DNA from: DATMQA01 sp035566895
GTDB lineage: Bacteria > Verrucomicrobiota > Verrucomicrobiia > Limisphaerales > UBA8199
Assembly (NCBI GenBank): GCA_035566895.1
Contig: DATMQA010000214.1
Location: forward strand, 1-36,744
Direction of reading: 5' to 3'
Length of the DNA: 36,744 nt
The translations under genes and the position numbers were made by a program. Below the pieces are notes generated by a model, which did no database searches, had not been told where the DNA came from, and saw only the letters and a program-made list of their open reading frames with translations. Each line of letters begins with the position of its first letter. Within the stretch, counting starts at the first letter, position 1. Below are positions 24,123 to 32,250 of the stretch, piece by piece.

Positions 24123-25193
24123 ATGATACCCCTGCTCGAAAGTCTTGAGCACGCTTCGCGGCGGTCGTTGGTTTTGGCCGGCTTGGCCGCGCTGGCCTTG
24201 ATTGGCCTGGTTGATTACCTCACCGGGTTCGAAATCATGTTCTCCGTCTTTTACCTCCTGGAGGTCGGACTCGCAGCCTGGTTTCTCGGCAAAGGCTTTG
24301 GTTTGTTGATGGCCGTCCTGAGCGTGATCGTCTGGATTGGGGGCGACATCAAAGCAGGCGCCCTGGCTCATTATTCCAGCCCGTTGATCCCAATTTGGAA
24401 CGCGCTAATCCTGCTCGTCCTCTACGTCATCATTGTCTGGCTGCTGACCAGCCTGCGCTCCCTCCACCGGGACCTCGAGGCCCGCGTCCAACAGAGAACC
24501 CAGGCCCTCCAGCAGGAGATGGCCCAACGCCAACGCCTGGAAGAGGAAATTCTCCAAATCAGCGAGCGCGAACAGCGCCGCATTGGCCACGACCTCCATG
24601 ACAGTCTCTGCCAGCACCTGACGGCGACTGCCCTGGCGGGGCAGGTGCTGGCCGAGCGATTGGCCGCCAAGCTTCTGCCGGAAGCCGCCGACGCCGGCAA
24701 CGTGGTCCGGTTGGTTGAAGAAGGCATGACTTTGGCCCGCAGCCTCGCTCGCGGACTCTACCCGGTGGAAATGGACGCCGAGGGTCTGATGGCGGCGTTC
24801 CAGGAACTGGCCAATAACATTACCAAGGGCGCCAAGGTGCGTTGCGTCTTCGAATGCGATTCCCCGGTGCTGATTCACAACGATGCGGCTGCCACGCACC
24901 TGTATCGGATCGCTCAGGAAGCAGTTCGCAATGCCATCCGCCACGGCAAGCCCAAACGCATCGGTATTAATCTGGCCGAACGAGACGGCCGGATTCTACT
25001 CACGGTCGAAGATGACGGCGTGGGTCTGCCGGAGACCGAGGACGAAGCCCAGGGGCTGGGCATAAGGATCATGGCGCACCGGGCAGCGATGATCGGCGGC
25101 TCGTTCGCGATCGAACCTGCGCCCGCTGGCGGGACTATCGTGACCTGCGCCTTCCCCCCAATTCCCGCTCCCGCGCCCGCAACTCGTCCATGA
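24123..25193 (+). CDS. NarL/DegS-type sensor histidine kinase
   Basis: A 356-residue membrane kinase. About four transmembrane segments (roughly 13-35, 36-56, 58-74, 87-110) with hardly any extracellular domain are followed by a coiled coil (about 112-150). The HisKA_3 box is REQRRIGHDLHDSLCQHLTA with phospho-His at about 159. The HATPase domain has AQEAVRNAIRHGKP (N box), VEDDGVGLP and GLGIRIM (G boxes). The lack of a sensor domain outside the membrane suggests a signal within or near the membrane. The gene overlaps its response regulator by ATGA. The efflux operon lies downstream, so metal or envelope stress is the likely signal (inference). Confidence 0.93.
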   Translation: MIPLLESLEHASRRSLVLAGLAALALIGLVDYLTGFEIMFSVFYLLEVGLAAWFLGKGFGLLMAVLSVIVWIGGDIKAGALAHYSSPLIPIWNALILLVLYVIIVWLLTSLRSLHRDLEARVQQRTQALQQEMAQRQRLEEEILQISEREQRRIGHDLHDSLCQHLTATALAGQVLAERLAAKLLPEAADAGNVVRLVEEGMTLARSLARGLYPVEMDAEGLMAAFQELANNITKGAKVRCVFECDSPVLIHNDAAATHLYRIAQEAVRNAIRHGKPKRIGINLAERDGRILLTVEDDGVGLPETEDEAQGLGIRIMAHRAAMIGGSFAIEPAPAGGTIVTCAFPPIPAPAPATRP

Positions 25194-25858
25194 CTTCGGA
25201 AATCAGAAAAAGAACCGTTTTCCTCGTCGATGACCACCCGCTCGTGCGAGAGTGGCTGGCCAACCTTATCCACCAGCAGCCGGACCTCACCGTGTGCGGC
25301 GAAGCCGAAAGCGGCCCCCAGGCCCTCGAGAGCATCATCGCTCGCAAGCCCGATATCGCCATCGTCGATATCTCGTTGAAGGATTCCTCCGGCATCGAGT
25401 TGATCAAGAATCTTAAGCAATGCTGCCCGGCCTTGGCGGTGCTGGTCCTTTCGATGCACGAGGAATCCCATTATGCCGAGCGCGCGCTCCGGGCCGGTGC
25501 CAAAGGCTACATCATGAAGCGCGAAACCACCAGCAAGGTCATCACCGCCATCCGCCAGGTCCTGGAAGGCAAACTTTGGATCAGTGACGGCATCGCTGCA
25601 GCGATGGCCGCCCAATTCGTCGAAGGAAAAACCCTCGCCACCCAATCGCCGACCCAGTTGCTCAGCGACCGTGAACTGGAGGTTTTCGAACTGCTGGGGC
25701 AGGGACGCGGCACGCGTCAGATCGCCGAAGCGCTCCACGTCAGCGTCAAGACCGTCCAGGCCTATTGTGCGCGCATCAAGGAGAAGCTGAATCTGGCCAG
25801 CGCCACCGAGTTGCTCCGCGAAGCGGTCCGCTGGTACGAAAGCGCGCACAAGAGCTGA
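25190..25858 (+). CDS. NarL/FixJ-type response regulator, partner of the adjacent kinase
   Basis: A 222-residue LuxR-type regulator: receiver domain with acidic pair in LVDDHPLVREW, phospho-Asp60 in IAIVDISL, conserved Lys in KGYIMKRE, and a C-terminal GerE-type helix-turn-helix (LSDRELEVFELLGQGRGTRQIAEALHVS in two parts, with SVKTVQAYCARIKEKL as recognition helix). Its start overlaps the kinase stop, so kinase and regulator are made together. It is closely similar to the regulator at 32251, including LVDDHPLVREWL and QQPDLTVC. It is the natural candidate to bind the CCCTAC/GTAGGG dyad 74 bases past its stop. Confidence 0.94.
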   Translation: MTSEIRKRTVFLVDDHPLVREWLANLIHQQPDLTVCGEAESGPQALESIIARKPDIAIVDISLKDSSGIELIKNLKQCCPALAVLVLSMHEESHYAERALRAGAKGYIMKRETTSKVITAIRQVLEGKLWISDGIAAAMAAQFVEGKTLATQSPTQLLSDRELEVFELLGQGRGTRQIAEALHVSVKTVQAYCARIKEKLNLASATELLREAVRWYESAHKS

Positions 25859-25930
25859 TTTTCACCCTCGGTGGATTCATCCGCCGATGAGAGGGCCATG
25901 TCCCTTTGGAGAAGCTTCGTGTACGATATT

Positions 25931-25951
25931 GCCCTACATAAGAAGTAGGGC
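25931..25951 (+). promoter_or_regulatory. Candidate response-regulator operator upstream of the first efflux operon
   Basis: A perfect dyad: GCCCTAC (25931-25937), seven bases, GTAGGGC (25945-25951). Its centre is exactly 20 bases upstream of AGACA (25961), the likely -35. A related dyad with the same spacing lies upstream of the second regulator-efflux unit. The position, about -53 from the predicted start, suits an activator of the NarL/FixJ family. Confidence 0.6.
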
Positions 25952-25959
25952 GTGCCTCA

Positions 25960-25987
25960 CAGACAATTGCGAACAGCTTGGTACCCT
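25960..25987 (+). promoter_or_regulatory. Promoter of the first efflux operon
   Basis: CAGACA (25960-25965), 16 bases, TACCCT (25982-25987). The -35 is weak, as expected for an activated promoter. Transcription near 25994 fits only the ATG at 26010 as the channel start, not an upstream ATG at 25887. Confidence 0.45.
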
Positions 25988-26009
25988 GAAAGCTCTAATT
26001 TCTGAGTTC

Positions 26010-27356
26010 ATGGACCGTTTTTTCAATGGGATAAGGTGTCGAAACGGCGTGTGGCTGGTTTTGTCTCTGGCCAGCCTCTTGCCGATGGCGGCGCCAGCCG
26101 CTGCCAATACCTCCGCTGGTGCCGAGTTTCCCTACCCGGCCTTGCAGCACCTCTCGCTCGCCCAGGCACAACACCTGGCTCTTCAGGGGAACTGGGACCT
26201 CCTGGCCGCCGCCGCCGGCGTCGATGCCGCCACCGCCCAAAAAATTGTCGCTCACGAATTTCCCAATCCGACGCTCTCGCTCTCCACTCTGAAAATCAAT
26301 GTTGATAATCAACCGAATTCAACCCTCGCCGGCAACGGGCTTTGGGACCGCAGTTACGACACGATATTCGCGGTGAACCAACTCTTCGAGATCGGCGGCA
26401 AACGCCGCAACCGCCGGCTTTCCGCCCAGGCCGGGTTTGAAGCCGCCAAGGCGCAGTTTTTTGACGCCAAACGAACCCTGGACCTGGGCGTGGCCAGGGC
26501 CTACCTCGCCGCTGCGCTCGCCGACGAAAATGTCTCCGTCCTGCGCCAGTCCGCCGGTACTTTACGCGAAGAAGCCCGGCTGGCCGAGGTGCGTCTCAGG
26601 GCCGGCGAGATTTCCGCCGCCGACAAAAACCAGATCGAAATCAGCGCCGAACGCTTCGCTCTGGATGCCCGCGCCGCCGAATCCGCCGCCGCCCAGGCTC
26701 GCGTTGCCCTTGAAGTCTTGCTGGGCGTGCCCCAGCCAAAAGCCGATTGCGTCCTGGACGACCATTTGGAAAGCTTGCTGGCCTCAACGGTTCTGCCTCC
26801 CACTAACTCCACCGGCCTGTGGCGTCCGGATGTTCAGGCGGCGGAAGCAGCTTGGCGCAAAGCCGAAGCCGATCTGCGCTTCCAGAAAGCCGAGCGCATT
26901 CCCGATCCCACCGTGCTCGCGCAATACGAACACCAGCCCCCCGACACCCCAAATACAGTCGGCTTCGGGGTCAGCTTTCCGCTGCCGATTTGGAACCGGA
27001 ACCGGGGCAACATTCTGGTGGCTCAAGCCGTGCGCGAACAGGCCCGCCTGGCTTATGAAAAGGTCAGGGCCCAGGCCGTAGCGGACATCGCGACCGCCCT
27101 CCTGGCATACGACGATGCCGCCAGGCGATGGCAGAGCTATCGCGACACTATCCGGCCCAAGTCCGATGAGGTCCGCAAGACCAAAGCCTACGCCTATCAA
27201 AAAGGCAGCGCCTCGCTGTTGGATATGCTCGTCGCTGAGCGCGACGACAACGATGTGCGCCTGGCCGCCATGCAGGCCGCCAGTGATACAGCGGTGGCGA
27301 TGGCCACGCTCAAAGCCGCTACGACAGAGATTCAACCCGCCGAGGTGAAAAAATGA
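26010..27356 (+). CDS. Outer-membrane efflux channel, TolC/CzcC family
   Basis: A 448-residue trimeric channel component that spans the periplasm and outer membrane and serves the RND pump encoded downstream. The N-terminal signal (WLVLSLASLLPMAAPAAA) is followed by two OEP repeats, each with long helices rich in Ala/Glu/Arg; VNQLFEIGGKRRNRR and GVSFPLPIWNRNRGN are family positions of the repeated strands. ATG at 26010 gives a proper signal peptide; a longer reading to 25887 lies upstream of the predicted promoter. The stop overlaps the adaptor start as ATGA. First gene of a CzcCBA-type operon, probably switched on through the upstream operator. Confidence 0.92.
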   Translation: MDRFFNGIRCRNGVWLVLSLASLLPMAAPAAANTSAGAEFPYPALQHLSLAQAQHLALQGNWDLLAAAAGVDAATAQKIVAHEFPNPTLSLSTLKINVDNQPNSTLAGNGLWDRSYDTIFAVNQLFEIGGKRRNRRLSAQAGFEAAKAQFFDAKRTLDLGVARAYLAAALADENVSVLRQSAGTLREEARLAEVRLRAGEISAADKNQIEISAERFALDARAAESAAAQARVALEVLLGVPQPKADCVLDDHLESLLASTVLPPTNSTGLWRPDVQAAEAAWRKAEADLRFQKAERIPDPTVLAQYEHQPPDTPNTVGFGVSFPLPIWNRNRGNILVAQAVREQARLAYEKVRAQAVADIATALLAYDDAARRWQSYRDTIRPKSDEVRKTKAYAYQKGSASLLDMLVAERDDNDVRLAAMQAASDTAVAMATLKAATTEIQPAEVKK

Positions 27357-28513
27357 AAGTGCTACGCATCTGTATTAATTGTATCGGTCCTATCAGTCCT
27401 GTTCTCCTGCTGCTGGGGTGCAGCCCGGCGGCCAAACCGGCGGCGTCCACAGAGCCCAAAGTCTCCGGCGACACCCTCACCATTCCGGCCAATTCCCCCC
27501 AGTGCGCCGCCCTCACGGTGGAGCCAGTCGGGACCGAGCAACCCGCTTTGGTTCCGCTCACCGGCCGCCTGGTCTGGAACGAAGATGAGACTGTGCGCGT
27601 GTTTACTCCCTTTGCCGGGATCGTGCGCAATTTGCCCGTCGCCCTCAACCAGCCAGTCACCAAAGGCGCGCCACTGGCTGAAATTCAGTCGGCCGATTTC
27701 GGCCAGGCCCAGGCCGACGCCCGCAAGGCCGAAAGCGAGTTCCGCCGCGCCGATCGCAACCTCAACCGTCTGCGCGACCTGTTCGAGCACGGCGCGGCTC
27801 CCCGCAAAGATGTCGAGTCCGCTGAAGCCGATTTCGCCGGCGCGCAAGCCGAGAAAGACCGCTCCGAAAGGCGCCTGGCCATTTACGGCTCCTCCTCAAC
27901 TTCCACCAATCAGGATTTTCTCCTGCCTAGCCCTCTCGATGGAATATTAGTTGAGCGCAACGTCACCCCCGGCCAGGAGGTCCGCCCCGACCAGATGTTG
28001 GCTAACGTGCCCCAGTTCACCGCACCGCTGTTTACCGTCACCGACCCCACAAAACTCTGGGTCTGGCTCGACGTGACCGAAATGCACCTGCCCCTGGTCC
28101 ACCAGGGACAGGAATTGCTAATCCACTCAAAGGCCTTTCCAAACCAGGTCTTCAAAGGGCAGTTGGAACTCATCGGCGATTCGCTCGATCCGACCACCCG
28201 CACCGTCAGAGCGCGCGGCACCGTCGAAAACGCGTCCAAGCTCCTCAAGGCCGAGCTTTACGTCACCGTCGAAATCCCCGATGCCGTGCCGATGAGCCTC
28301 CAGGTCCCTTCCAAAGCGGTCTTTCTTCGCGAGAATGAATACTATGTCTTCCTCGAAATGGCCGCTGGCCAATTCCAGCGTCAACCGGTCAAACTAGGTT
28401 CCGAGCGCAATGGCAAGGTTGCGATCCTTGAAGGGCTCAAGACAGGCCAGCGGCTCGTCACGGAAGGGTGCCTGCTCCTCCAGTCTTTGATGGAGAATGC
28501 CCCGAAATCATGA
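27353..28513 (+). CDS. RND efflux periplasmic adaptor lipoprotein (CzcB-like)
   Basis: Membrane-fusion protein that links the inner-membrane pump to the outer-membrane channel. The 386-residue product has a lipoprotein signal with the box LLLLGC (Cys about 23), so it is anchored by lipid. A barrel-sandwich domain follows (VFTPFAGIVRNLPVALNQPVTKGAPL), then a helical hairpin of about 115 residues (QAQADARKAESEFRRADRNL region), the second lipoyl half (PLDGILVERNVTPGQEV), and the beta-barrel and proximal domains (VWLDVTEMHLPLVHQGQELL). No His-rich metal-binding N-terminus is present. It overlaps both neighbours by ATGA. Confidence 0.93.
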   Translation: MKVLRICINCIGPISPVLLLLGCSPAAKPAASTEPKVSGDTLTIPANSPQCAALTVEPVGTEQPALVPLTGRLVWNEDETVRVFTPFAGIVRNLPVALNQPVTKGAPLAEIQSADFGQAQADARKAESEFRRADRNLNRLRDLFEHGAAPRKDVESAEADFAGAQAEKDRSERRLAIYGSSSTSTNQDFLLPSPLDGILVERNVTPGQEVRPDQMLANVPQFTAPLFTVTDPTKLWVWLDVTEMHLPLVHQGQELLIHSKAFPNQVFKGQLELIGDSLDPTTRTVRARGTVENASKLLKAELYVTVEIPDAVPMSLQVPSKAVFLRENEYYVFLEMAAGQFQRQPVKLGSERNGKVAILEGLKTGQRLVTEGCLLLQSLMENAPKS

Positions 28514-31500
28514 TCGGCCGCTTTACGTCCTACACGTTGCGGCACCGGGCGATCGTCGTCGTGCTGCTGCTCTTGTTCGTTTTTGCGGGAATGAACGCTT
28601 TCCAGCGCTTGCCAGTGGAAGCTTTCCCGGACGTGTCCAACATGTCCGTCCAGGTCATCACCCTGTTTCCCGGCCACGCCGCCGAAGAGGTCGAGCGCCT
28701 CGTAACCATCCCCATCGAAAGCCAGATGAACAGCGTCCCCAAGCTGGTCTCCCTCCGTTCAATCAGTTTGTTCGGTTTGTCCCAGGTCACGCTGGTTTTC
28801 GAGGATGGCGCCGAACCCGACTACGTCCGCAACCAGGTGTTCCAATTTCTCTCCAGCGTTGCTCTGCCCACCGGCGCGCAAGCCAGTCTCTCCCCCAACG
28901 CCACCCCCATCGGCGAAATCTACCGCTACACCCTCAAAGCCCCCAAGGGCTACCCCGCCGTCGAACTAAAAGCCCTCGAAGACTGGGTGGTCGAACGCAA
29001 ATTGCGCACCATCCCGGGCGTAGTTGATGTCGTCGGGTTCGGCGGACCCACCAAGCAGTACCAGGTCCAGGTCGATCCCGCCAAACTCAAGTCCTATAAC
29101 CTTTCGCTCCAGCAAGTCTTCACCGCGTTGGCCAACGGCAACCGCAACGCCGGCGGCTCCTATGTCGAGCACGGCTCGGAAATGTACGTCGTCCGCGGTC
29201 TGGGCTTTGTGCGCGACCCGGCCGACATCGGCGCCATCGCCGTCGATAGCCGCAACGGCACCCCCATCCACATCCGCGACATCGGCACCGTTACCATCGG
29301 CAACGCCATCCGCTTGGGCCGCGTCGGCATGCTGTTCAAAACTCCCAATGGCATCAGCGACGATGATGACGCGGTTCAGGGCATCGTTATCATGCGCCGT
29401 GGTGAAAACCCGCGCGATGTCCTCGAGGGCATTCACGCCAAAGTGCAGGAGATCAACCGGCATTACCTTCCCCCCGGTATCCGGATGTTGCCGCACTACG
29501 ATCGCACTGAACTGATCCATCGAACGTTGCACACTGTCCGCAAGAATATGCTCGAGGGCATTGCCTTGGTAATCCTCGTGCTGCTCTTGTTCCTGGGGTT
29601 GGGCAACTACCGGACCGCCCTGGTGGTGGCCCTGGCTGTCCCAGTATCGCTGCTGGGAGCTTATCTCATTCTGGACCTGCGCGGCATCCCCGCCAACCTC
29701 ATCTCGATGGGCGCCATCGACTTCGGCATCATCGTCGATTCCGCCGTCGTCATCGCCGAAAATCTCATCCGCATCCTCCACGAACGAAAGGAAAAGTCCC
29801 CGTCTCTTCCCGGCGCCATCATCGAATCCGTCCGCGAGATGGGCCGCCCCATCCTCTTCTCGAAAGCCATTTTGCTCACCGCCTTCATCCCCGTCTTTAC
29901 TTTGCAGCGTGTCGAAGGCCGCATCTTCCGCCCCATGGCCCTGACGCTGACCTACGCCCTCGTCACCGGCACCATCTTCGCCGTCTTTATTGTGCCCGCC
30001 CTTCTCAGCCTCGTTCTGCGCCGCGGCCCGCACCAGGAGGACTCCTGGATTGTCCGCCGGTTGCTCCAGCTCTATCGCCCCATGCTCAATTTCGCTCTGG
30101 GCCGGCGGAAGCTCATCTTCGGCGCCGCGGCGTTTGTGCTATTGAGCGGCGGCCTCGCCTACTATTGGATCGGCTCTGAATTCCTGCCCAAACTCGATGA
30201 AGGCGCCCTTTGGGTCCGCATCTTCATGCCTAAATCCATCTCCCCTTCCGAAGCCACCAAGATTGTCGATAACGTCCGCCATCGCCTGGCCTCTTTCCCC
30301 GAGACCGAAAATGTCCTTAGCCAACTCGGCCGCCCCGATGACGGCACCGACATCAACGGCTTCGATGTCTGCGAATTCAATGTGAACCTCAAGCCGCGTA
30401 CGGAATGGAAAACCGCCCCGAACCGCGAGGGTCTGGTCGATGCGATGGCTAAAAAACTTGCCGAAATCCCCGGCCTCGACTCCCAATTCAGCCAATATAT
30501 CGAGGACAACGTCAATGAAGCCGTCTCCGGCATCAAGAGTGAGTTGGCCATTAAACTCTACGGCGAGGAACCCGAGAAACTCCAGGAATACGCCGACAAA
30601 ATTGCCGATGCCATCAGCACCGTCCCCGGGGCCAAAGATGTCGGCACTGATCGATTCACCGGCCAGCCCCAAATCCAAATTACTGTGGATCGCGGGGCCA
30701 TCGCCCGCCATGGCGTCAGCGTCTCCGACATCCAATCGGTTATCGAGACCGCCCTGGGCGGGTCGGCGGCCACCCAGGTGCTTGAAGGCGAGCGAAGCTT
30801 CGACCTGGTCGTCAAGCTCACGCCCAAAGCCGTTTCCGATCTCGATTCCATCCGCAACATCCCCGTCTTCGGCGCCAATGGCGAGCGTCTCACTCTCGGC
30901 GCCCTGACCTCGGTCGAAGTCCGCTCCGGGTTGGCCAAGATCATGCGTGAGGGCAACGAACGACGTATAGCCATCAAGCTCTCCGTGCGCGGCCGCGACC
31001 TGGGCTCCCTGGTCCGCGAGGCCGAGGAGAAAGCCTATGCCGCCGTCAAACTGCCGCCGGGTTATCACATGGTCTGGACCGGTGCGTTCGAAAACGAGCA
31101 GCGTGCCGTCCGCCGTCTGGCGGTGGTGGTCCCGATCACTATCGTCGCTATCTTCTTTTTGCTGTTTACCGCTTTCGATTCCGGCAAGTTCGCCTCACTC
31201 ATTCTCCTCAACGTCCCCTTCGCCGCGGTCGGCGGGCTGCTGGCGCTTCTTCTTGTCGGTCTGGACCTTTCCGTCTCCGCCATGGTCGGCTTCATCGCCT
31301 TGTTCGGCGTTTCCATCCAGAGCGGCGTGCTCCTGGTTGAACGCATCCGGGATTTGCGCCGCCTGGGCAGGCCGGTTCGCGATGCCGTTATCGAGGGCTC
31401 CGTTTCACGTGTCCGCCCCGTCATGATGACTTCCCTCATGGCCGCTCTGGGCTTGCTCCCGGCGGCCATCTCGACCGGCGTCGGGGCCGAAACCGCCCGT

Positions 31501-31605
31501 CCCTTCGCGGTCGTCATCATCGGCGGCCTGGTCACCGCCACGTTGCTGACTCTCTTGCTCCTGCCGGTTCTTTATCCCACCTTCGAATCCGAGAAGACTC
31601 AATAG
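28510..31605 (+). CDS. Heavy-metal efflux RND pump (CzcA/CusA family)
   Basis: Proton-driven trimeric RND permease of the HME subfamily, 1031 residues, normal length. Twelve membrane segments are apparent, with two large periplasmic loops. The first loop starts RLPVEAFPDVSNMSVQVIT. The proton-relay motif in segment 4 is DFGIIVDSAVVIAEN, with Asp404, Asp410 and Glu417 matching the spacing of the essential Asp, Asp and Glu of CzcA. I cannot tell a Zn/Co/Cd/Ni pump from a Cu/Ag pump: no clear Met-based relay was identified. The ATG overlaps the adaptor stop as ATGA. Next downstream gene is a PII-like protein 106 bases away. Confidence 0.94.
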   Translation: MIGRFTSYTLRHRAIVVVLLLLFVFAGMNAFQRLPVEAFPDVSNMSVQVITLFPGHAAEEVERLVTIPIESQMNSVPKLVSLRSISLFGLSQVTLVFEDGAEPDYVRNQVFQFLSSVALPTGAQASLSPNATPIGEIYRYTLKAPKGYPAVELKALEDWVVERKLRTIPGVVDVVGFGGPTKQYQVQVDPAKLKSYNLSLQQVFTALANGNRNAGGSYVEHGSEMYVVRGLGFVRDPADIGAIAVDSRNGTPIHIRDIGTVTIGNAIRLGRVGMLFKTPNGISDDDDAVQGIVIMRRGENPRDVLEGIHAKVQEINRHYLPPGIRMLPHYDRTELIHRTLHTVRKNMLEGIALVILVLLLFLGLGNYRTALVVALAVPVSLLGAYLILDLRGIPANLISMGAIDFGIIVDSAVVIAENLIRILHERKEKSPSLPGAIIESVREMGRPILFSKAILLTAFIPVFTLQRVEGRIFRPMALTLTYALVTGTIFAVFIVPALLSLVLRRGPHQEDSWIVRRLLQLYRPMLNFALGRRKLIFGAAAFVLLSGGLAYYWIGSEFLPKLDEGALWVRIFMPKSISPSEATKIVDNVRHRLASFPETENVLSQLGRPDDGTDINGFDVCEFNVNLKPRTEWKTAPNREGLVDAMAKKLAEIPGLDSQFSQYIEDNVNEAVSGIKSELAIKLYGEEPEKLQEYADKIADAISTVPGAKDVGTDRFTGQPQIQITVDRGAIARHGVSVSDIQSVIETALGGSAATQVLEGERSFDLVVKLTPKAVSDLDSIRNIPVFGANGERLTLGALTSVEVRSGLAKIMREGNERRIAIKLSVRGRDLGSLVREAEEKAYAAVKLPPGYHMVWTGAFENEQRAVRRLAVVVPITIVAIFFLLFTAFDSGKFASLILLNVPFAAVGGLLALLLVGLDLSVSAMVGFIALFGVSIQSGVLLVERIRDLRRLGRPVRDAVIEGSVSRVRPVMMTSLMAALGLLPAAISTGVGAETARPFAVVIIGGLVTATLLTLLLLPVLYPTFESEKTQ

Positions 31606-31619
31606 TGACTATGCGGCCA

Positions 31620-31678
31620 TCACGTTTCCCCTTCGCTTTACGTTTTACGTTTCACGTTTTACTCCTCCCGTTTCACGC
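31620..31678. repeat. Short TTTACG/TTTCACG repeat between the pump and PII gene
   Basis: About five imperfect copies of a seven-base unit (TTTACGT, TTTTACGT, TTTCACGT) occupy most of the 106-base spacer. It has no terminator form (no stem followed by T-run) and no gene. It resembles the simple repeats at 3959-3996 in type, not in sequence. It may be part of a dispersed repeat. Confidence 0.5.
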
Positions 31679-31711
31679 CCCTGATGACCTGACGCGTCCC
31701 CCCACACTCCC

Positions 31712-32068
31712 ATGAAATACCTCCTCGCCATCATCCCGCCCGACGTCCTGCACCGCGTCAAAGACGCCCTCGTTGGCAAACACATCCACGGCCTGACCGT
31801 CTCTGAAGCCCGCGGCTTCGGCCAGGAGCACGACGTCGCCCACCCGGACTATCGCGAACTCCCAGGCGCGGAACTCACCAAAAAAATGCGTCTGGAAATT
31901 GTCTGCCATGATGAGGAGGTGGACCGCATTCTGGAAGCATTCTATTCGGCCGCCCACACCGGCCATCCCGGCGACGGCAAAGTCTTTGTCCTGCCTGTTC
32001 TGGACGCGATGCGCTTGAAGACCGGCGAGCGTGGTCCGAGCGCTCTTGGCCCGCCTTTCCAATCGTAA
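31712..32068 (+). CDS. PII-family signal protein, metal-efflux-associated type
   Basis: A 118-residue protein with the PII fold signature: GLTVSEARGFGQ, the strand MRLEIVCHDEEVDRIL, the B-loop TGHPGDGKVFVLPV that binds the ATP/ADP phosphates, and the C-loop LKTGERG. Length equals GlnB/GlnK. In the T-loop the uridylylated Tyr51 of GlnB is absent: the loop reads AHPDYRELPGAEL with Pro at the aligned position. It is therefore not a classical GlnB. PII-like proteins beside CusABC/CzcABC operons (PII-NG group) are described and share that lack. Between the two efflux units here it may adjust pump activity or expression to nucleotide state (inference). Confidence 0.87.
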   Translation: MKYLLAIIPPDVLHRVKDALVGKHIHGLTVSEARGFGQEHDVAHPDYRELPGAELTKKMRLEIVCHDEEVDRILEAFYSAAHTGHPGDGKVFVLPVLDAMRLKTGERGPSALGPPFQS

Positions 32069-32130
32069 GATTTAATCGATTGTCCGCGCCGCCGAGGTGG
32101 CATTCGCATCCACGTCCGGCTCAGACCTTG

Positions 32131-32149
32131 CCCTACAGCAAGATTAGGC
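32131..32149 (+). promoter_or_regulatory. Candidate operator upstream of the second regulator-efflux unit
   Basis: CCCTAC (32131-32136), seven bases, TTAGGC (32144-32149): an imperfect copy of the dyad at 25931. The preceding base pair TTG is also shared. Its centre is 20 bases before AGACA (32160), the same distance as in the first copy. The right half is weaker, suggesting lower affinity. Confidence 0.5.
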
Positions 32150-32158
32150 CTCACGCGA

Positions 32159-32187
32159 TAGACAGCTAAACGGAGGCAGCCTTATTT
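32159..32187 (+). promoter_or_regulatory. Promoter of the second regulator-efflux unit
   Basis: TAGACA (32159-32164), 17 bases, TTATTT (32182-32187). Transcription should start near 32194, about 57 bases before the ATG at 32251. The other bases between 32069 and 32250 hold no gene. Confidence 0.45.
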
Positions 32188-32250
32188 TGCCACCATCCTA
32201 AGATGCCAGTCACGGTAACTATGTTGTGCCGAAGCGAAGGGAACGCGCTT

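Noticed and set aside
25863..25894. CCCTCGGTGG...GATGAGGG stem after the first response regulator as a terminator
   Set aside because: The stem has a three-base bulge and a G-T pair and no T-run follows; too weak to annotate.
25887..26009. Upstream extension of the TolC-like channel
   Set aside because: It would place the operator and promoter inside the gene and bury the signal peptide; the ATG at 26010 is better.
28966..31068. Minus-strand frames of 355 and 309 codons within the first RND pump
   Set aside because: Asp/Gly/Ala-rich antisense frames of a highly biased coding region; the plus-strand pump is complete.
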